Positions 50,974-60,761 of a stretch of 64,000 bases of DNA are shown piece by piece; position 1 is the stretch's first letter, and every line of letters starts with the position of its first letter. The notes beneath the pieces were generated by a model, which did no database searches, was not told the origin of the DNA, and saw only the letters and a program-made list of their open reading frames with translations. The position numbers and the translations under genes were made by a program. Source of the DNA: Roseivirga sp. BDSF3-8 (GTDB lineage: Bacteria; Bacteroidota; Bacteroidia; Cytophagales; Cyclobacteriaceae); NCBI RefSeq assembly GCF_041449215.1, contig NZ_JBGNFV010000001.1:496001-560000 (forward strand), given 5' to 3'.

Positions 50974-52268
50974 AAACAGGGACTGAAATGATACGACTAA
51001 GCCTCAGCCTGTTGCTGGCACCGCTGCTGCTCTGCTTACCGGCCCGGGCTCAGGACAGCACCCTGGCGGAAAACTGGTATGTGCAGGTGGCTCTGGATAA
51101 TAACCCGGAACTGGTAGCCAGGGAAAAGACGTGGCTGGCGATGAAAGAGGTAGTGGACCAGGCGGGCCAGCTCGAGGACCCTCAGCTTACGGCGGGAGTG
51201 TTCATTTCCCCCATCGAGACGCGCGTGGGGCCCCAACAGGCCCGGCTCGGCCTACGGCAGATGTTTCCCTGGTTCGGTAGCCTCTCCGTCCGTGAACAAC
51301 TGGCCGTGGTCACCGCCCGCGCGGCTTACTACGATTACCTGGAGAGCCGGGCTGCTACTGCCCTGGAAGCACACCGCCGCTATGCCGCCATCTACCGGCT
51401 GCGTCAGGATACGGCCCTGCTGCACGAACAGGAGGCGCTGGTGACCAGCCTGGAGCGAATCGCGCTGACCCGCTATGAAAATGCGAAAGGCTCCCTGGCG
51501 GACGTACTGAAGGTGCAACTTGCGGCAAGTGAGCTGGAAACAGTGATCAAACGAAAGGAGCAGGACCTGGAGACGGCGGTGGCTACCTTTAACCTGACCC
51601 TATACCGGGATCCTGAGGCAGCGGTGACCACCCCGGACTCGCTGCTGGCAGAGCTGCCCGCCGCAGCCGTAGCCAGGGAAGCTGTTGCCACCCAGTACCG
51701 GCTGGAAGGCTCGCGCCAAAGCGTGGAGGCGGCCCGCCAGCGTGAAGAGGTGGTACGGCTGCAGTCGCGCCCTATGCTGGGGGCAGGTATCGATTATGTC
51801 ATTACCGGAAAGAGGGAGGATATGACGATGCCGGACAACGGACAGGATGCGATAATGCCAATGGTATCGGTGTCGCTGCCCATTTTCCGAAAAAAATATA
51901 AGGCACAGCAGAGCCAGGCCGCCCTTGACAGGGAAGCGGCTGAGGCCCGCCTTCAGGCTATGGAAAATATGCTTACGGCGGACTACCTGGAGGCGGTGTC
52001 GGACTACCGTAATGCCTCCACGGATGCAGAACTCTATAAAAAACAGACGTACCTGGCGGACAAAACGCTTAATCTGCTCATCTCCACCTATGGGGCGGGA
52101 GACGAGTCACTGACAAATGTGCTGGACGTGCAGCAGCAGATACTGCGCTATCAAATGGGGCTGAATGAATCCCTGACCCGGCAATTTGTGAATGCTAAAA
52201 AGATCGTATACCTGACCGGTTCGGACCGGTCTGTCATAACGGAAGAAAATGAGTCAACTGAAGAATAA
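50970..52268 (+). CDS. TolC-family outer membrane efflux protein
   Basis: A 432-residue outer-membrane factor with a signal peptide (SLSLLLAPLLLCLPARAQD). The mature sequence is strongly helical with the OMF repeat pattern (AREKTWLAMKEVVDQAGQLEDPQLTAGVF in the first half, AAEARLQAMENMLTADYLEAVSDYRNASTDAELYKKQ in the second). It would form the exit channel for the RND pump. It overlaps the pump gene by 4 bases and the adaptor gene by 20 bases, so the three are translationally coupled. Confidence 0.92.
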   Translation: MKTGTEMIRLSLSLLLAPLLLCLPARAQDSTLAENWYVQVALDNNPELVAREKTWLAMKEVVDQAGQLEDPQLTAGVFISPIETRVGPQQARLGLRQMFPWFGSLSVREQLAVVTARAAYYDYLESRAATALEAHRRYAAIYRLRQDTALLHEQEALVTSLERIALTRYENAKGSLADVLKVQLAASELETVIKRKEQDLETAVATFNLTLYRDPEAAVTTPDSLLAELPAAAVAREAVATQYRLEGSRQSVEAARQREEVVRLQSRPMLGAGIDYVITGKREDMTMPDNGQDAIMPMVSVSLPIFRKKYKAQQSQAALDREAAEARLQAMENMLTADYLEAVSDYRNASTDAELYKKQTYLADKTLNLLISTYGAGDESLTNVLDVQQQILRYQMGLNESLTRQFVNAKKIVYLTGSDRSVITEENESTEE

Positions 52269-54033
52269 CCTGAAACCTGCGCTGGTGCTCCTGCTCTTCG
52301 GCATGATCGTGGGCGCTCTGCTCTTTGCCGTCATATCGGGCGGAGGAAACGGCACAGAGGCCGGCCATGAACACAATGGGGACAGCCTGGTGACGACGGA
52401 AGCGGGGGAGCAGGTGTGGACTTGCAGCATGCACCCGCAGATACGCCAGCCGGAGCCGGGGGACTGCCCTATCTGCGGCATGGACCTGATCCCTATGGAT
52501 GAGGGTGGCGACGACGCCAACTCACAGGCGGTGAGCATGTCTGAAAGTGCTATGCGCCTTGCCAATGTGCAAACAACGCTGATAGGAACGGGCTCGGGTG
52601 ACAAGACGCTGCGCCTGGATGGCCGCATCATGCAGGATGAAAGCCGGGAATACAGCCAGGTGGCGCAGTTTCCGGGTCGTATCGAGCAACTTTACATTAC
52701 GGTAACGGGTGAGGAGATCAAGCGGGGGCAGGCCATCGCACGTATTTACTCACCTGAGTTGGTCACGGCGCAGCGTGAACTGCTGGAGGCGGAGGACTTT
52801 CGCGAAAGCAACCCGGCGCTCTTTGAGGCGGCCCGGCAAAAGCTGCGTAACTGGAAGCTAAGCAACGCGCAGATAGATAAAATACTGGCCTCGGGCACGG
52901 TACAAAATACGGTGACGGTATTCGCCCAGGAAGGCGGCGTGGTGACGGAGAAGAAGGTGAAGCCGGGTGACTATGTGCAGCAGGGGCAGGTGCTCTTTGC
53001 GGTAGCTAACCTGGAGGAACTGTGGGCGGTATTCAACGTGTATGAAAGCGAACTGCCTTTCGTGAAGGAAGGCAACGAGGTGTCATTTACCACGCCATCG
53101 GTACCGGGAGAGACATTCACCACCACCATTAACTTTGTGCAGCCGGTGATCGATACAAACGAGCGTACGGCCATCGTGCGCGGGCCGGTACGCCGCCAGG
53201 CGGATGTACTGAAGCCGGGCATGCTGATCAGCGGCCGGTTGGATGCCCAATTGGCCGGTCAGGGCGAGCAACTGCTGGTGCCGCGCTCGGCGGTACTGTG
53301 GACGGGCACGCGCTCGGTGGTGTATGTGAAGGAACCGGGTACGGAAAAGCCTACCTTCAACATGCGTGAGGTGGTACTTGGCGAAGGGGCCGGTGACAGC
53401 TACCTGGTGGAAAGCGGTCTGCAGGCAGGCGAGCGGGTGGTGACGAATGGCACCTTTAGCGTGGATGCGGCAGCACAGCTTAGCAATAAGCCAAGTATGA
53501 TGAACAACCCGCAGGAGAGGGAAATGAAAATGAGCGAAAAGCCTCTTAACCAGCCGTTAAACGCGAAAGCGAAGGAACAACTGGAAGGCGTATTGGAAAA
53601 ATACCTTTATATTAAAGACCTGTTAGTGGCGGCTAAGGAAGAGGAAGTGATGAAGGAAGCGGAAAAACTGGTGAAGGCCATTCTGGCAACGGAAGAATCT
53701 GCCCTGCCTGCTGAAGGAAGAAAACGGTGGAATAACGTGAAGCAGCCTATGCTGATGGCAGCGAAGGACATAGCGGGTGTCTCCAGCATCGATACGCAGC
53801 GGAAGGCTTTCATTGACCTGAGCGAGCGAATGATCGAGCTGGCCACTACCTTTGACATAACGGAGGACCTGCTGTACCTTCAGCACTGCCCTATGGCAGA
53901 TAATAACGAAGGGGCGGACTGGCTGAGCCTGTCGGAGCAGGTGCGTAATCCGTATTACGGTGACATGATGCTGACCTGCGGGGAGGTAAAGGCCGTGCTG
54001 AACGAAAAGAGTAATCAACCATCTATCAAATAA
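52249..54033 (+). CDS. cusB: CusB-type membrane fusion protein with heavy-metal-binding domain and DUF3347 tail
   Basis: A 594-residue adaptor. After an N-terminal membrane helix (ALVLLLFGMIVGALLFAVI) comes a heavy-metal-binding domain, WTCSMHPQIRQPEPGDCPIC then GMDLIPM, at about residues 56-85. The HlyD/CusB core with barrel-sandwich and hairpin elements follows (FPGRIEQLYITVTGEEIKRG, later VKPGDYVQQGQVLFAVANL). The last about 160 residues form a DUF3347 domain (LEKYLYIKDLLVAAKEEEVMKEAEKL, LYLQHCPMADNNEGADWLS, PYYGDMMLTCGEV) with Cys/Met/His positions suited to copper. Linkage of the metal domain, adaptor and DUF3347 in one chain makes a periplasmic capture-and-transfer device plausible (inference). 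Confidence 0.92.
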   Translation: MSQLKNNLKPALVLLLFGMIVGALLFAVISGGGNGTEAGHEHNGDSLVTTEAGEQVWTCSMHPQIRQPEPGDCPICGMDLIPMDEGGDDANSQAVSMSESAMRLANVQTTLIGTGSGDKTLRLDGRIMQDESREYSQVAQFPGRIEQLYITVTGEEIKRGQAIARIYSPELVTAQRELLEAEDFRESNPALFEAARQKLRNWKLSNAQIDKILASGTVQNTVTVFAQEGGVVTEKKVKPGDYVQQGQVLFAVANLEELWAVFNVYESELPFVKEGNEVSFTTPSVPGETFTTTINFVQPVIDTNERTAIVRGPVRRQADVLKPGMLISGRLDAQLAGQGEQLLVPRSAVLWTGTRSVVYVKEPGTEKPTFNMREVVLGEGAGDSYLVESGLQAGERVVTNGTFSVDAAAQLSNKPSMMNNPQEREMKMSEKPLNQPLNAKAKEQLEGVLEKYLYIKDLLVAAKEEEVMKEAEKLVKAILATEESALPAEGRKRWNNVKQPMLMAAKDIAGVSSIDTQRKAFIDLSERMIELATTFDITEDLLYLQHCPMADNNEGADWLSLSEQVRNPYYGDMMLTCGEVKAVLNEKSNQPSIK

Positions 54034-54048
54034 CAAAACAATTCTAAG

Positions 54049-54738
54049 ATGAAACGTGTGAGATTTATTGCTGCTATGACGATAGTAGCGCTTCTGGCAT
54101 TTACTGCCTGCGACAATACCGCTAACAATGAAGAGGCAAACGAAGAGACTGAAACCTCCGAAGTGAGCGAAATGGATGGCCATGAAGGCCATGACCATAG
54201 TGACCATGGTGACATGGGGGCTATGGAGGGTGACGAGGGCATGGAAGGTAATGCGACTCCTGTAGAACCTGCCAGCTTTGACCAGCCTGCAGAGGCTATA
54301 AAGACACAGGTAAGTGAGGTAATGACGCACTACCTGGACATTAAAACGAGCCTGGCAATGGACAATGCAGAAGGAGCAAGCCACGCGGCAAGCCCCCTTG
54401 TAAGGTTTAAGCTTGACGAAAGCAATATGGCGGACGTGCCTGCAGACCAGATCGAGTATATAAAAAATGCTATGAAAAAGCTTAGCGACGACGCGGTATC
54501 GATCAACGTGACGCGTGATCTGCCTATGCAGCGCAAGTCGTTTGAAGAACTGAGCAGCACGGTATATGCCCTGGCAAAAACATTTGGCAGCGAGCAGACG
54601 CTGTATTACCAGTACTGCCCTATGGCCTTTGATAACAAAGGTGCTTACTGGATCAGTGGCGAAGAGGAAATCAAAAACCCTTACTTCGGCGATGCGATGC
54701 TGAAGTGCGGCCGCGTGGAAGAGACGATCGAGATGTAA
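54049..54738 (+). CDS. DUF3347 lipoprotein with His/Met-rich linker
   Basis: A 229-residue protein 15 bases behind the adaptor gene. The signal VALLAFTAC is a lipobox, giving a membrane-anchored periplasmic protein. A His-, Asp- and Met-rich linker (DGHEGHDHSDHGDMGAMEGD) precedes a DUF3347 domain with YYQYCPMAFDNKGAYWIS and NPYFGDAMLKCGRVEE, the same Cys-Pro-Met and FGDxMLxCG motifs as in the adaptor tail. It looks like a copper chaperone or buffer derived by duplication of that domain. The strong terminator 23 bases downstream closes the operon. Confidence 0.9.
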   Translation: MKRVRFIAAMTIVALLAFTACDNTANNEEANEETETSEVSEMDGHEGHDHSDHGDMGAMEGDEGMEGNATPVEPASFDQPAEAIKTQVSEVMTHYLDIKTSLAMDNAEGASHAASPLVRFKLDESNMADVPADQIEYIKNAMKKLSDDAVSINVTRDLPMQRKSFEELSSTVYALAKTFGSEQTLYYQYCPMAFDNKGAYWISGEEEIKNPYFGDAMLKCGRVEETIEM

Positions 54739-54761
54739 TCTCCTCCTGATCACAACATTAC

Positions 54762-54797
54762 AAAAAAGCCGCTGGTGGAAACGCCGGCGGCTTTTTT
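54762..54797 (+). terminator. Terminator of the metal efflux operon
   Basis: AAAAAAGCCGC (54762-54772) pairs with GCGGCTTTTTT (54787-54797), giving an 11-bp outer stem with A and T tracts on both flanks. Confidence 0.93.
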
Positions 54798-54880
54798 AAT
54801 GAGTAATAGAGTAATAGAATTATAGAGTAACAGAGTAATTGAATAATAGAGTTACAGAATAATTGAGTAATAGAGTAATT
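54798..54880. repeat. Low-complexity TAATAGAGTAA-type sequence
   Basis: Short irregular units related to AGAGTAATTGAATAATAG fill the space between the operon terminator and the first CRISPR leader. The same sequence type occurs at 39300-39975, 44030-44130 and 56400-56450. Confidence 0.8.
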
Positions 54881-55163
54881 GAAATAAGGGCCCTTGGACA
54901 CTGCAAATAGTGGTACCGTCCTTTATTACCGGAATAAAATCCTTATTTTGCCTGTGAGTAAGCAAGTGAACGCTTCCGGGTGTGAATTTATTTAAGCACC
55001 CGCCAAAACAGGTGATAAGACACTATCGATCAATGGATTACGCTTGCGCAAATCAGGCTAAAACGCCCTGAAAATGGTTCTTTGACATGATAAAACAGCA
55101 AAAAAGACCGATAGTAAAAATACCTTATCTCTCTGGCTATCTTTTTCTTACACGGAAAATCGC
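54881..55163 (+). promoter_or_regulatory. CRISPR leader 1
   Basis: A 283-bp AT-rich leader directly before the first repeat; nearly identical 283-bp sequences precede arrays 2 and 3. It starts GAAATAAGGGCCCTTGGACA and ends with ACACGGAAAATCGC. GGTTCTTTGACATGATAAAA near 55076 resembles a promoter. Orientation agrees with crRNA 5' handles ATTGAAAC on the plus strand. Confidence 0.85.
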
Positions 55164-56195
55164 CTTCGAGAGGTAAATCCAGTACAACAAGGATTGAAAC
55201 TATAGAGCTACTATTTTTTGGTACCTCTTATACAACTTCGAGAGGTAAATCCAGTACAACAAGGATTGAAACATTTTAATGGCTTCTATCAGCGTCCGTG
55301 GTCTATCACTTCGAGAGGTAAATCCAGTACAACAAGGATTGAAACATCCGAGAAAAGCTTAATCTACCTGTTATAATAAATCTTCGAGAGGTAAATCCAG
55401 TACAACAAGGATTGAAACCTTACCGAGCAAAATTACGCTGACATAATCATTTTTCTTCGAGAGGTAAATCCAGTACAACAAGGATTGAAACATTGCCTCT
55501 ATAAACCTATTCTGTCGAGGGGTTAACTTCGAGAGGTAAATCCATCACAACAAGGATTGAAACATGATTGAATCGCACAAGTCCACTGTTTCCCCCGGAA
55601 CTTCGAGAGGTACTTGAACGCAAGCCCGGATCCACAACAACAAGGATTGAAACGGATCCGGAGCAATGACCGCACGGCGGACCTGTGGAACTTCGAGAGG
55701 TAAATCCATCACAACAAGGATTGAAACCGTATTACTGAACCTATAGAGCAATGGGATAGGATTCTTCGAGAGGTAAATCCATCACAACAAGGATTGAAAC
55801 GTGGCCTGAAAGGCCCAGGGTTTCGAATCCCTTACCGTCTTCGAGAGCAACATCCAGTACAACAAGGATTGAAACACGAGTATGGCAAGAAATACCCCTG
55901 GGAAGAAGGCGCAGCGCCATCCCTTCGAGAGCAACATCCAGTACAACAAGGATTGAAACAGAAAGTGGCTGAAAGGTATTATTATGTAGGATTGACTTCG
56001 AGAGCAACTTGAACGCAAGCCCGGATCCAGTACAACAAGGATTGAAACTCATCACCGGACTTACAGGTTCCCACATACGCTCATCTTCGAGAGCCTGTTC
56101 CAGTACAACAAGGATTGAAACGTCGTTTTCGTGAGTAGGACCCAGCCGGTGGCCATCACTTCGAGAGCAACATCCACTACAACAAGGATTGAAGC
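55164..56195 (+). CRISPR. CRISPR array 1 (14 repeats, 13 spacers)
   Basis: Repeats start at 55164, 55236, 55309, 55382, 55455, 55527, 55601, 55691, 55764, 55839, 55923, 55996, 56085 and 56159. The basic repeat is 37 bp, from CTTCGAGAGG to AAGGATTGAAAC; two (55601 and 55996) are 53 bp. Leader-proximal repeats have GGTAAATCCAGT, later ones GGTAAATCCATC or GCAACATCCAGT. Spacers are mostly 35-38 bp, one is 47. The last repeat ends in GAAGC, the decay expected at the leader-distal end. The handle ATTGAAAC suits type III or I systems, but no cas gene is in the window. Confidence 0.97.
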
Positions 56196-56863
56196 GCAAT
56201 GACTCTACTTGATATATACTTGCTAACTGACACATGGGAAGTAGGGTCCCGTGCCTGGACTAAGGACTCAAGGGGCTTCCAGACAAGAACTAACATAGAG
56301 AGGCGTCCGGACATCCTGCTGGTTACCGCCCCTGGTTTAGCATCCGCTAAACCGGTCCCCGGCCTAAATTAGGCGGGGAATTTTTTACCTAGGTAGTAGA
56401 AGGTAGTTAATGAGTGAATTGTTAAGTAATAGAGTAATTGAATAATAGAAGTCAGCACTTGTGCCGGTATACGCAAAGGTAAGTACATGCACCTGTAGAG
56501 GCGTTCCATGGGGATGCCTATGGTACATATCGCGACTTGTGGCGTCTCATCCGACAGCCTGCAATGGGAAGTACAACTTCCCGAAATGGCAACCACGGGA
56601 CCGATCGCGGCCCGGTACAACTCCGCGGTAGTATATTATTAACAGCATAATTGAAATAAGGGCCCTTGGACACTGCAAATAGTGGTACCGTTCTTTCTTA
56701 CCGGAATAAAATCCTTATTTTGCCTGTAGGCAAGCTAATGAACGCTTCCGGGTGTGAATTTATTTGAGCACCCGCCAAAACAGGCGATAAAGCACTATCC
56801 ATCAATGGATTACGCTTGCGCAAATCAGGCTAAAACGCCCTGAAAATGGTTCTTTGACATGAT
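55455..56863 (+). repeat. Duplicated CRISPR block, copy A
   Basis: This 1409-bp segment (ten repeats with spacers, array 1 tail, inter-array region and the distal part of leader 2) recurs at an offset of exactly 2427 bp. By eye I see only three base differences, all in the leader part. Confidence 0.93.
56196..56652. other. Inter-array region 1 with palindromic repeat
   Basis: About 450 bases without a gene. It contains a GTTTAGCATCCGCTAAAC hairpin (near 56335), an AGGCGTTCCATGGGGATGCC phrase, low-complexity sequence, and a copy of the GGGAAGTACAACTTCCCG palindromic element at 56565-56641 that recurs at 58992-59068 and 61307-61383. Confidence 0.8.
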
Positions 56864-56935
56864 TAATCGGCAAAAAAGACCGATAGTAAAAATGCCGTAT
56901 CTCTCTGGATATCTTAACCTTACACGGAAAATCGC
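56653..56935 (+). promoter_or_regulatory. CRISPR leader 2
   Basis: A 283-bp leader homologous to leaders 1 and 3. Its repeat-proximal 70 bases differ from the other two (GATTAATCGGC in place of GATAAAACAGC; GGATATCTTAACC in place of GGCTATCTTTTTC). The first repeats of array 2 are of a different sub-type too, so leader and repeat types correspond. Confidence 0.85.
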
Positions 56936-58622
56936 CTTCGAGAGCCTAATCCACTATAACAAGGATTGAAACTGACAACCAGCTTGAACTCAAGAGCCAG
57001 TTCGGCGACTTCGAGAGCCTAATCCACTATAACAAGGATTGAAACTGCCCATACGAGAAAACATCTCTCCTGGTATATCCACTTCGAGAGCCTAATCCAC
57101 TATAACAAGGATTGAAACTTTCTCCTCCCTTGTAAAAAGTCGCATTTTCATGCACTTCGAGAGCCTAATCCACTATAACAAGGATTGAAACTGCTTATGC
57201 TGGCGGCCGCGAACATTGCCTGCATCTTCCTTCGAGAGCCTAATCCACTATAACAAGGATTGAAACATTTATATTTGGGTCGTTTTCATCTACAAAAACA
57301 TACTTCGAGAGCCTAATCCACTATAACAAGGATTGAAACATCACTTTAGGAAAGGGGGTGTAGCGTGAGTAATCGCACTTCGAGAGCAACTTGAACGCAA
57401 GCCCGGATCCAGTACAACAAGGATTGAAACTCATCCAATTGCCTGAACTCGTCAGCGGTGAGATACTCTTCGAGAGCCTGTTGGGCGCAACCCCGGATCC
57501 ACTACAATAAGGATTGAAACTATCACGCTGTTCGGGTATCGGGTTCGTCTTGCTATCTTCGAGAGCAACTTGAACGCAAGCCCGGATCCACTACAACAAG
57601 GATTGAAACGCACCTGATGCTGCTCATCCGAAAACCCGGTATATTCTTCGAGAGCCTAATCCACTACAACAAGGATTGAAACCGTAGGGCACATCGGTCA
57701 CAATTTCCGCGCGTGTTCTTCGAGAGCCTGTTGAACGCAACCCCGGATCCACTACAACAAGGATTGAAATGGCCAAAGCCCACGGGGTTTACGTAAAGGC
57801 TCAACCACTTCGAGGGCCTGTTCCACTACAACAAGGATTGAAACAGTATTGGCAAGCCTGGCCAGGGTTTCATCCCACCCTCTTCGAGAGGTAAATCCAG
57901 TACAACAAGGATTGAAACATTGCCTCTATAAACCTATTCTGTCGAGGGGTTAACTTCGAGAGGTAAATCCATCACAACAAGGATTGAAACATGATTGAAT
58001 CGCACAAGTCCACTGTTTCCCCCGGAACTTCGAGAGGTACTTGAACGCAAGCCCGGATCCACAACAACAAGGATTGAAACGGATCCGGAGCAATGACCGC
58101 ACGGCGGACCTGTGGAACTTCGAGAGGTAAATCCATCACAACAAGGATTGAAACCGTATTACTGAACCTATAGAGCAATGGGATAGGATTCTTCGAGAGG
58201 TAAATCCATCACAACAAGGATTGAAACGTGGCCTGAAAGGCCCAGGGTTTCGAATCCCTTACCGTCTTCGAGAGCAACATCCAGTACAACAAGGATTGAA
58301 ACACGAGTATGGCAAGAAATACCCCTGGGAAGAAGGCGCAGCGCCATCCCTTCGAGAGCAACATCCAGTACAACAAGGATTGAAACAGAAAGTGGCTGAA
58401 AGGTATTATTATGTAGGATTGACTTCGAGAGCAACTTGAACGCAAGCCCGGATCCAGTACAACAAGGATTGAAACTCATCACCGGACTTACAGGTTCCCA
58501 CATACGCTCATCTTCGAGAGCCTGTTCCAGTACAACAAGGATTGAAACGTCGTTTTCGTGAGTAGGACCCAGCCGGTGGCCATCACTTCGAGAGCAACAT
58601 CCACTACAACAAGGATTGAAGC
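56936..58622 (+). CRISPR. CRISPR array 2 (22 repeats, 21 spacers)
   Basis: Repeats start at 56936, 57009, 57082, 57155, 57230, 57303, 57378, 57468, 57557, 57646, 57718, 57808, 57882, 57954, 58028, 58118, 58191, 58266, 58350, 58423, 58512 and 58586. The first six are 37-bp repeats with GCCTAATCCACTATAACAAG. Six repeats (57378, 57468, 57557, 57718, 58028, 58423) are 53 bp. The last ten repeats and their spacers are the duplicate of array 1's tail. One repeat ends in GAAAT (57718) and the last in GAAGC. Confidence 0.97.
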
Positions 58623-59290
58623 GCAATGACTCTACTTGATATATACTTGCTAACTGACACATGGGAAGTAGGGTCCCGTGCCTGGACTAAGGACTCAAGG
58701 GGCTTCCAGACAAGAACTAACATAGAGAGGCGTCCGGACATCCTGCTGGTTACCGCCCCTGGTTTAGCATCCGCTAAACCGGTCCCCGGCCTAAATTAGG
58801 CGGGGAATTTTTTACCTAGGTAGTAGAAGGTAGTTAATGAGTGAATTGTTAAGTAATAGAGTAATTGAATAATAGAAGTCAGCACTTGTGCCGGTATACG
58901 CAAAGGTAAGTACATGCACCTGTAGAGGCGTTCCATGGGGATGCCTATGGTACATATCGCGACTTGTGGCGTCTCATCCGACAGCCTGCAATGGGAAGTA
59001 CAACTTCCCGAAATGGCAACCACGGGACCGATCGCGGCCCGGTACAACTCCGCGGTAGTATATTATTAACAGCATAATTGAAATAAGGGCCCTTGGACAC
59101 TGCAAATAGTGGTACCGTTCTTTCTTACCGGAATAAAATCCTTATTTTGCCTGTAGGTAAGCTAATGAACGCTTCCGGGTGTGAATTTATTTAAGCACCC
59201 GCCAAAACAGGGGATAAAGCACTATCCATCAATGGATTACGCTTGCGCAAATCAGGCTAAAACGCCCTGAAAATGGTTCTTTGACATGAT
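57882..59290 (+). repeat. Duplicated CRISPR block, copy B
   Basis: Second copy of the 1409-bp block described at 55455-56863. It contains the same ten repeats and nine spacers in the same order, the same mutated terminal repeat, the inter-array region and the distal part of leader 3. Confidence 0.93.
58623..59079. other. Inter-array region 2 (copy of inter-array region 1)
   Basis: Identical by eye to 56196-56652, including the palindromic element at 58992-59068. No gene is present; short open frames on the minus strand are duplicated with the block and are not credible. Confidence 0.85.
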
Positions 59291-59362
59291 AAAACAGCAA
59301 AAAAGACCGATAGTAAAAATACCTTATCTCTCTGGCTATCTTTTTCTTACACGGAAAATCGC
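59080..59362 (+). promoter_or_regulatory. CRISPR leader 3 (chimeric)
   Basis: A 283-bp leader. Its distal part matches leader 2 (GTTCTTTCTTACCGG), while its repeat-proximal part matches leader 1 (GACATGATAAAACAGC and GGCTATCTTTTTCTTACACG). The first repeats of array 3 are also of the array 1 type. Confidence 0.87.
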
Positions 59363-60730
59363 CTTCGAGAGGTAAATCCAGTACAACAAGGATTGAAACC
59401 TTACGAGCAATCCGATGACGGATGGAATCATATTCTTCGAGAGGTAAATCCAGTACAACAAGGATTGAAACACTTAAAACCCATTACCTTAGATTCATCG
59501 ATCAACACTTCGAGAGGTAAATCCAGTACAACAAGGATTGAAACGAAGTGACTTTTTTGGCCGGGTAGACTTAGGCTATTCTTCGAGAGGTAAATCCAGT
59601 ACAACAAGGATTGAAACCACAAAGGCATTGGATATGATTCTAAGAGCTTTCTACTTCGAGAGGTAAATCCAGTACAACAAGGATTGAAACACAATGTCAG
59701 GACCTCCTCTAAGTCGTGTTTCTTACTTCGAGAGGTAAATCCAGTACAACAAGGATTGAAACTCGACCTGAGCTTGCGGGCTCCCTCTTCTCTCTCCCAC
59801 TTCGAGAGGTAAATCCAGTACAACAAGGATTGAAACCCTTGGTCATGTGGTCATTTCGATATTGCGCATCTCTTCGAGAGGTAAATCCAGTACAACAAGG
59901 ATTGAAACCAACATCATGATTAATTGTTTTTGAAATTGACACGCTTCTTCGAGAGGTAAATCCAGTACAACAAGGATTGAAACGACCTTATGAACATATT
60001 GCCTTGGCTGTCTGCCTGACTTCGAGAGGTAAATCCAGTACAACAAGGATTGAAACATTGCCTCTATAAACCTATTCTGTCGAGGGGTTAACTTCGAGAG
60101 GTAAATCCAGTACAACAAGGATTGAAACCCATGGTGCTGCGCTCGTTCATCAGGTCGCGAATCACTTCGAGAGGTAAATCCAGTACAACAAGGATTGAAA
60201 CTTTTCAATGTCCGTTCTCGATGTCTGGGTCAGGTTTCTTCGAGAGCCTGTTGAGCGCAACCCCGGATCCACTACAACAAGGATTGAAACAAGTCTTTTA
60301 TAGTTATTCCTATAGACTATAAAGTACTTCGAGAGCCTAATCCAGTACAAGGATTGAAACACTTACAGTCAGTGTAATCCGAATCATTAACTGGCCCTTC
60401 GAGAGGTACTTGAACGCATAGTCGGTCTGAAGGGACCCCGGATCCACTACAACAAGGATTGAAACCTACCATGGCCGGGTATCGTCTTCGTAGTGATCGC
60501 CCTCGAGCGCCTGTTGAGCGCAACCCCGGATCCATCACAACAAGGATTGAAACGTAGCCAGCGAATCATCAGAAGGTCTTAGCCCGGGTCTTCGAGAGCA
60601 ACTTGAACGCATAGTCGGTCTGAAGGGACCCCGGATCCACTATAACAAGGATTGAAACATTGTTGATTGGATGTTGCCCGGATCAACGTCCGGCTTCGAG
60701 AGCCTAATCCACTATAACAAGGATTGAAAA
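59363..60730 (+). CRISPR. CRISPR array 3 (18 repeats before an interruption)
   Basis: Repeats start at 59363, 59435, 59508, 59581, 59654, 59726, 59800, 59872, 59947, 60020, 60092, 60165, 60238, 60327, 60397, 60501, 60590 and 60694. The first twelve are uniform 37-bp repeats with GGTAAATCCAGT. Then come a 53-mer (60238), a 34-mer lacking AAC (60327), a 69-mer (60397), a 53-mer with CCTCGAGCGC (60501), a 69-mer (60590) and a 37-mer ending GAAAA (60694). The spacer after 60056 is the same as the one after 55491 and 57918. Uniform leader-proximal repeats suggest this is the most recently active array. Confidence 0.96.
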
Positions 60731-60761
60731 CCCGGGTAAAGTACCACCCCCCGCCAGAGCC

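Noticed and set aside
53623-54753. 376-residue minus-strand frame opposite the CusB-like and DUF3347 genes
   Set aside because: It spans two plus-strand genes and their junction, and its composition is unlike a protein family (His/Phe/Arg-rich shadow).
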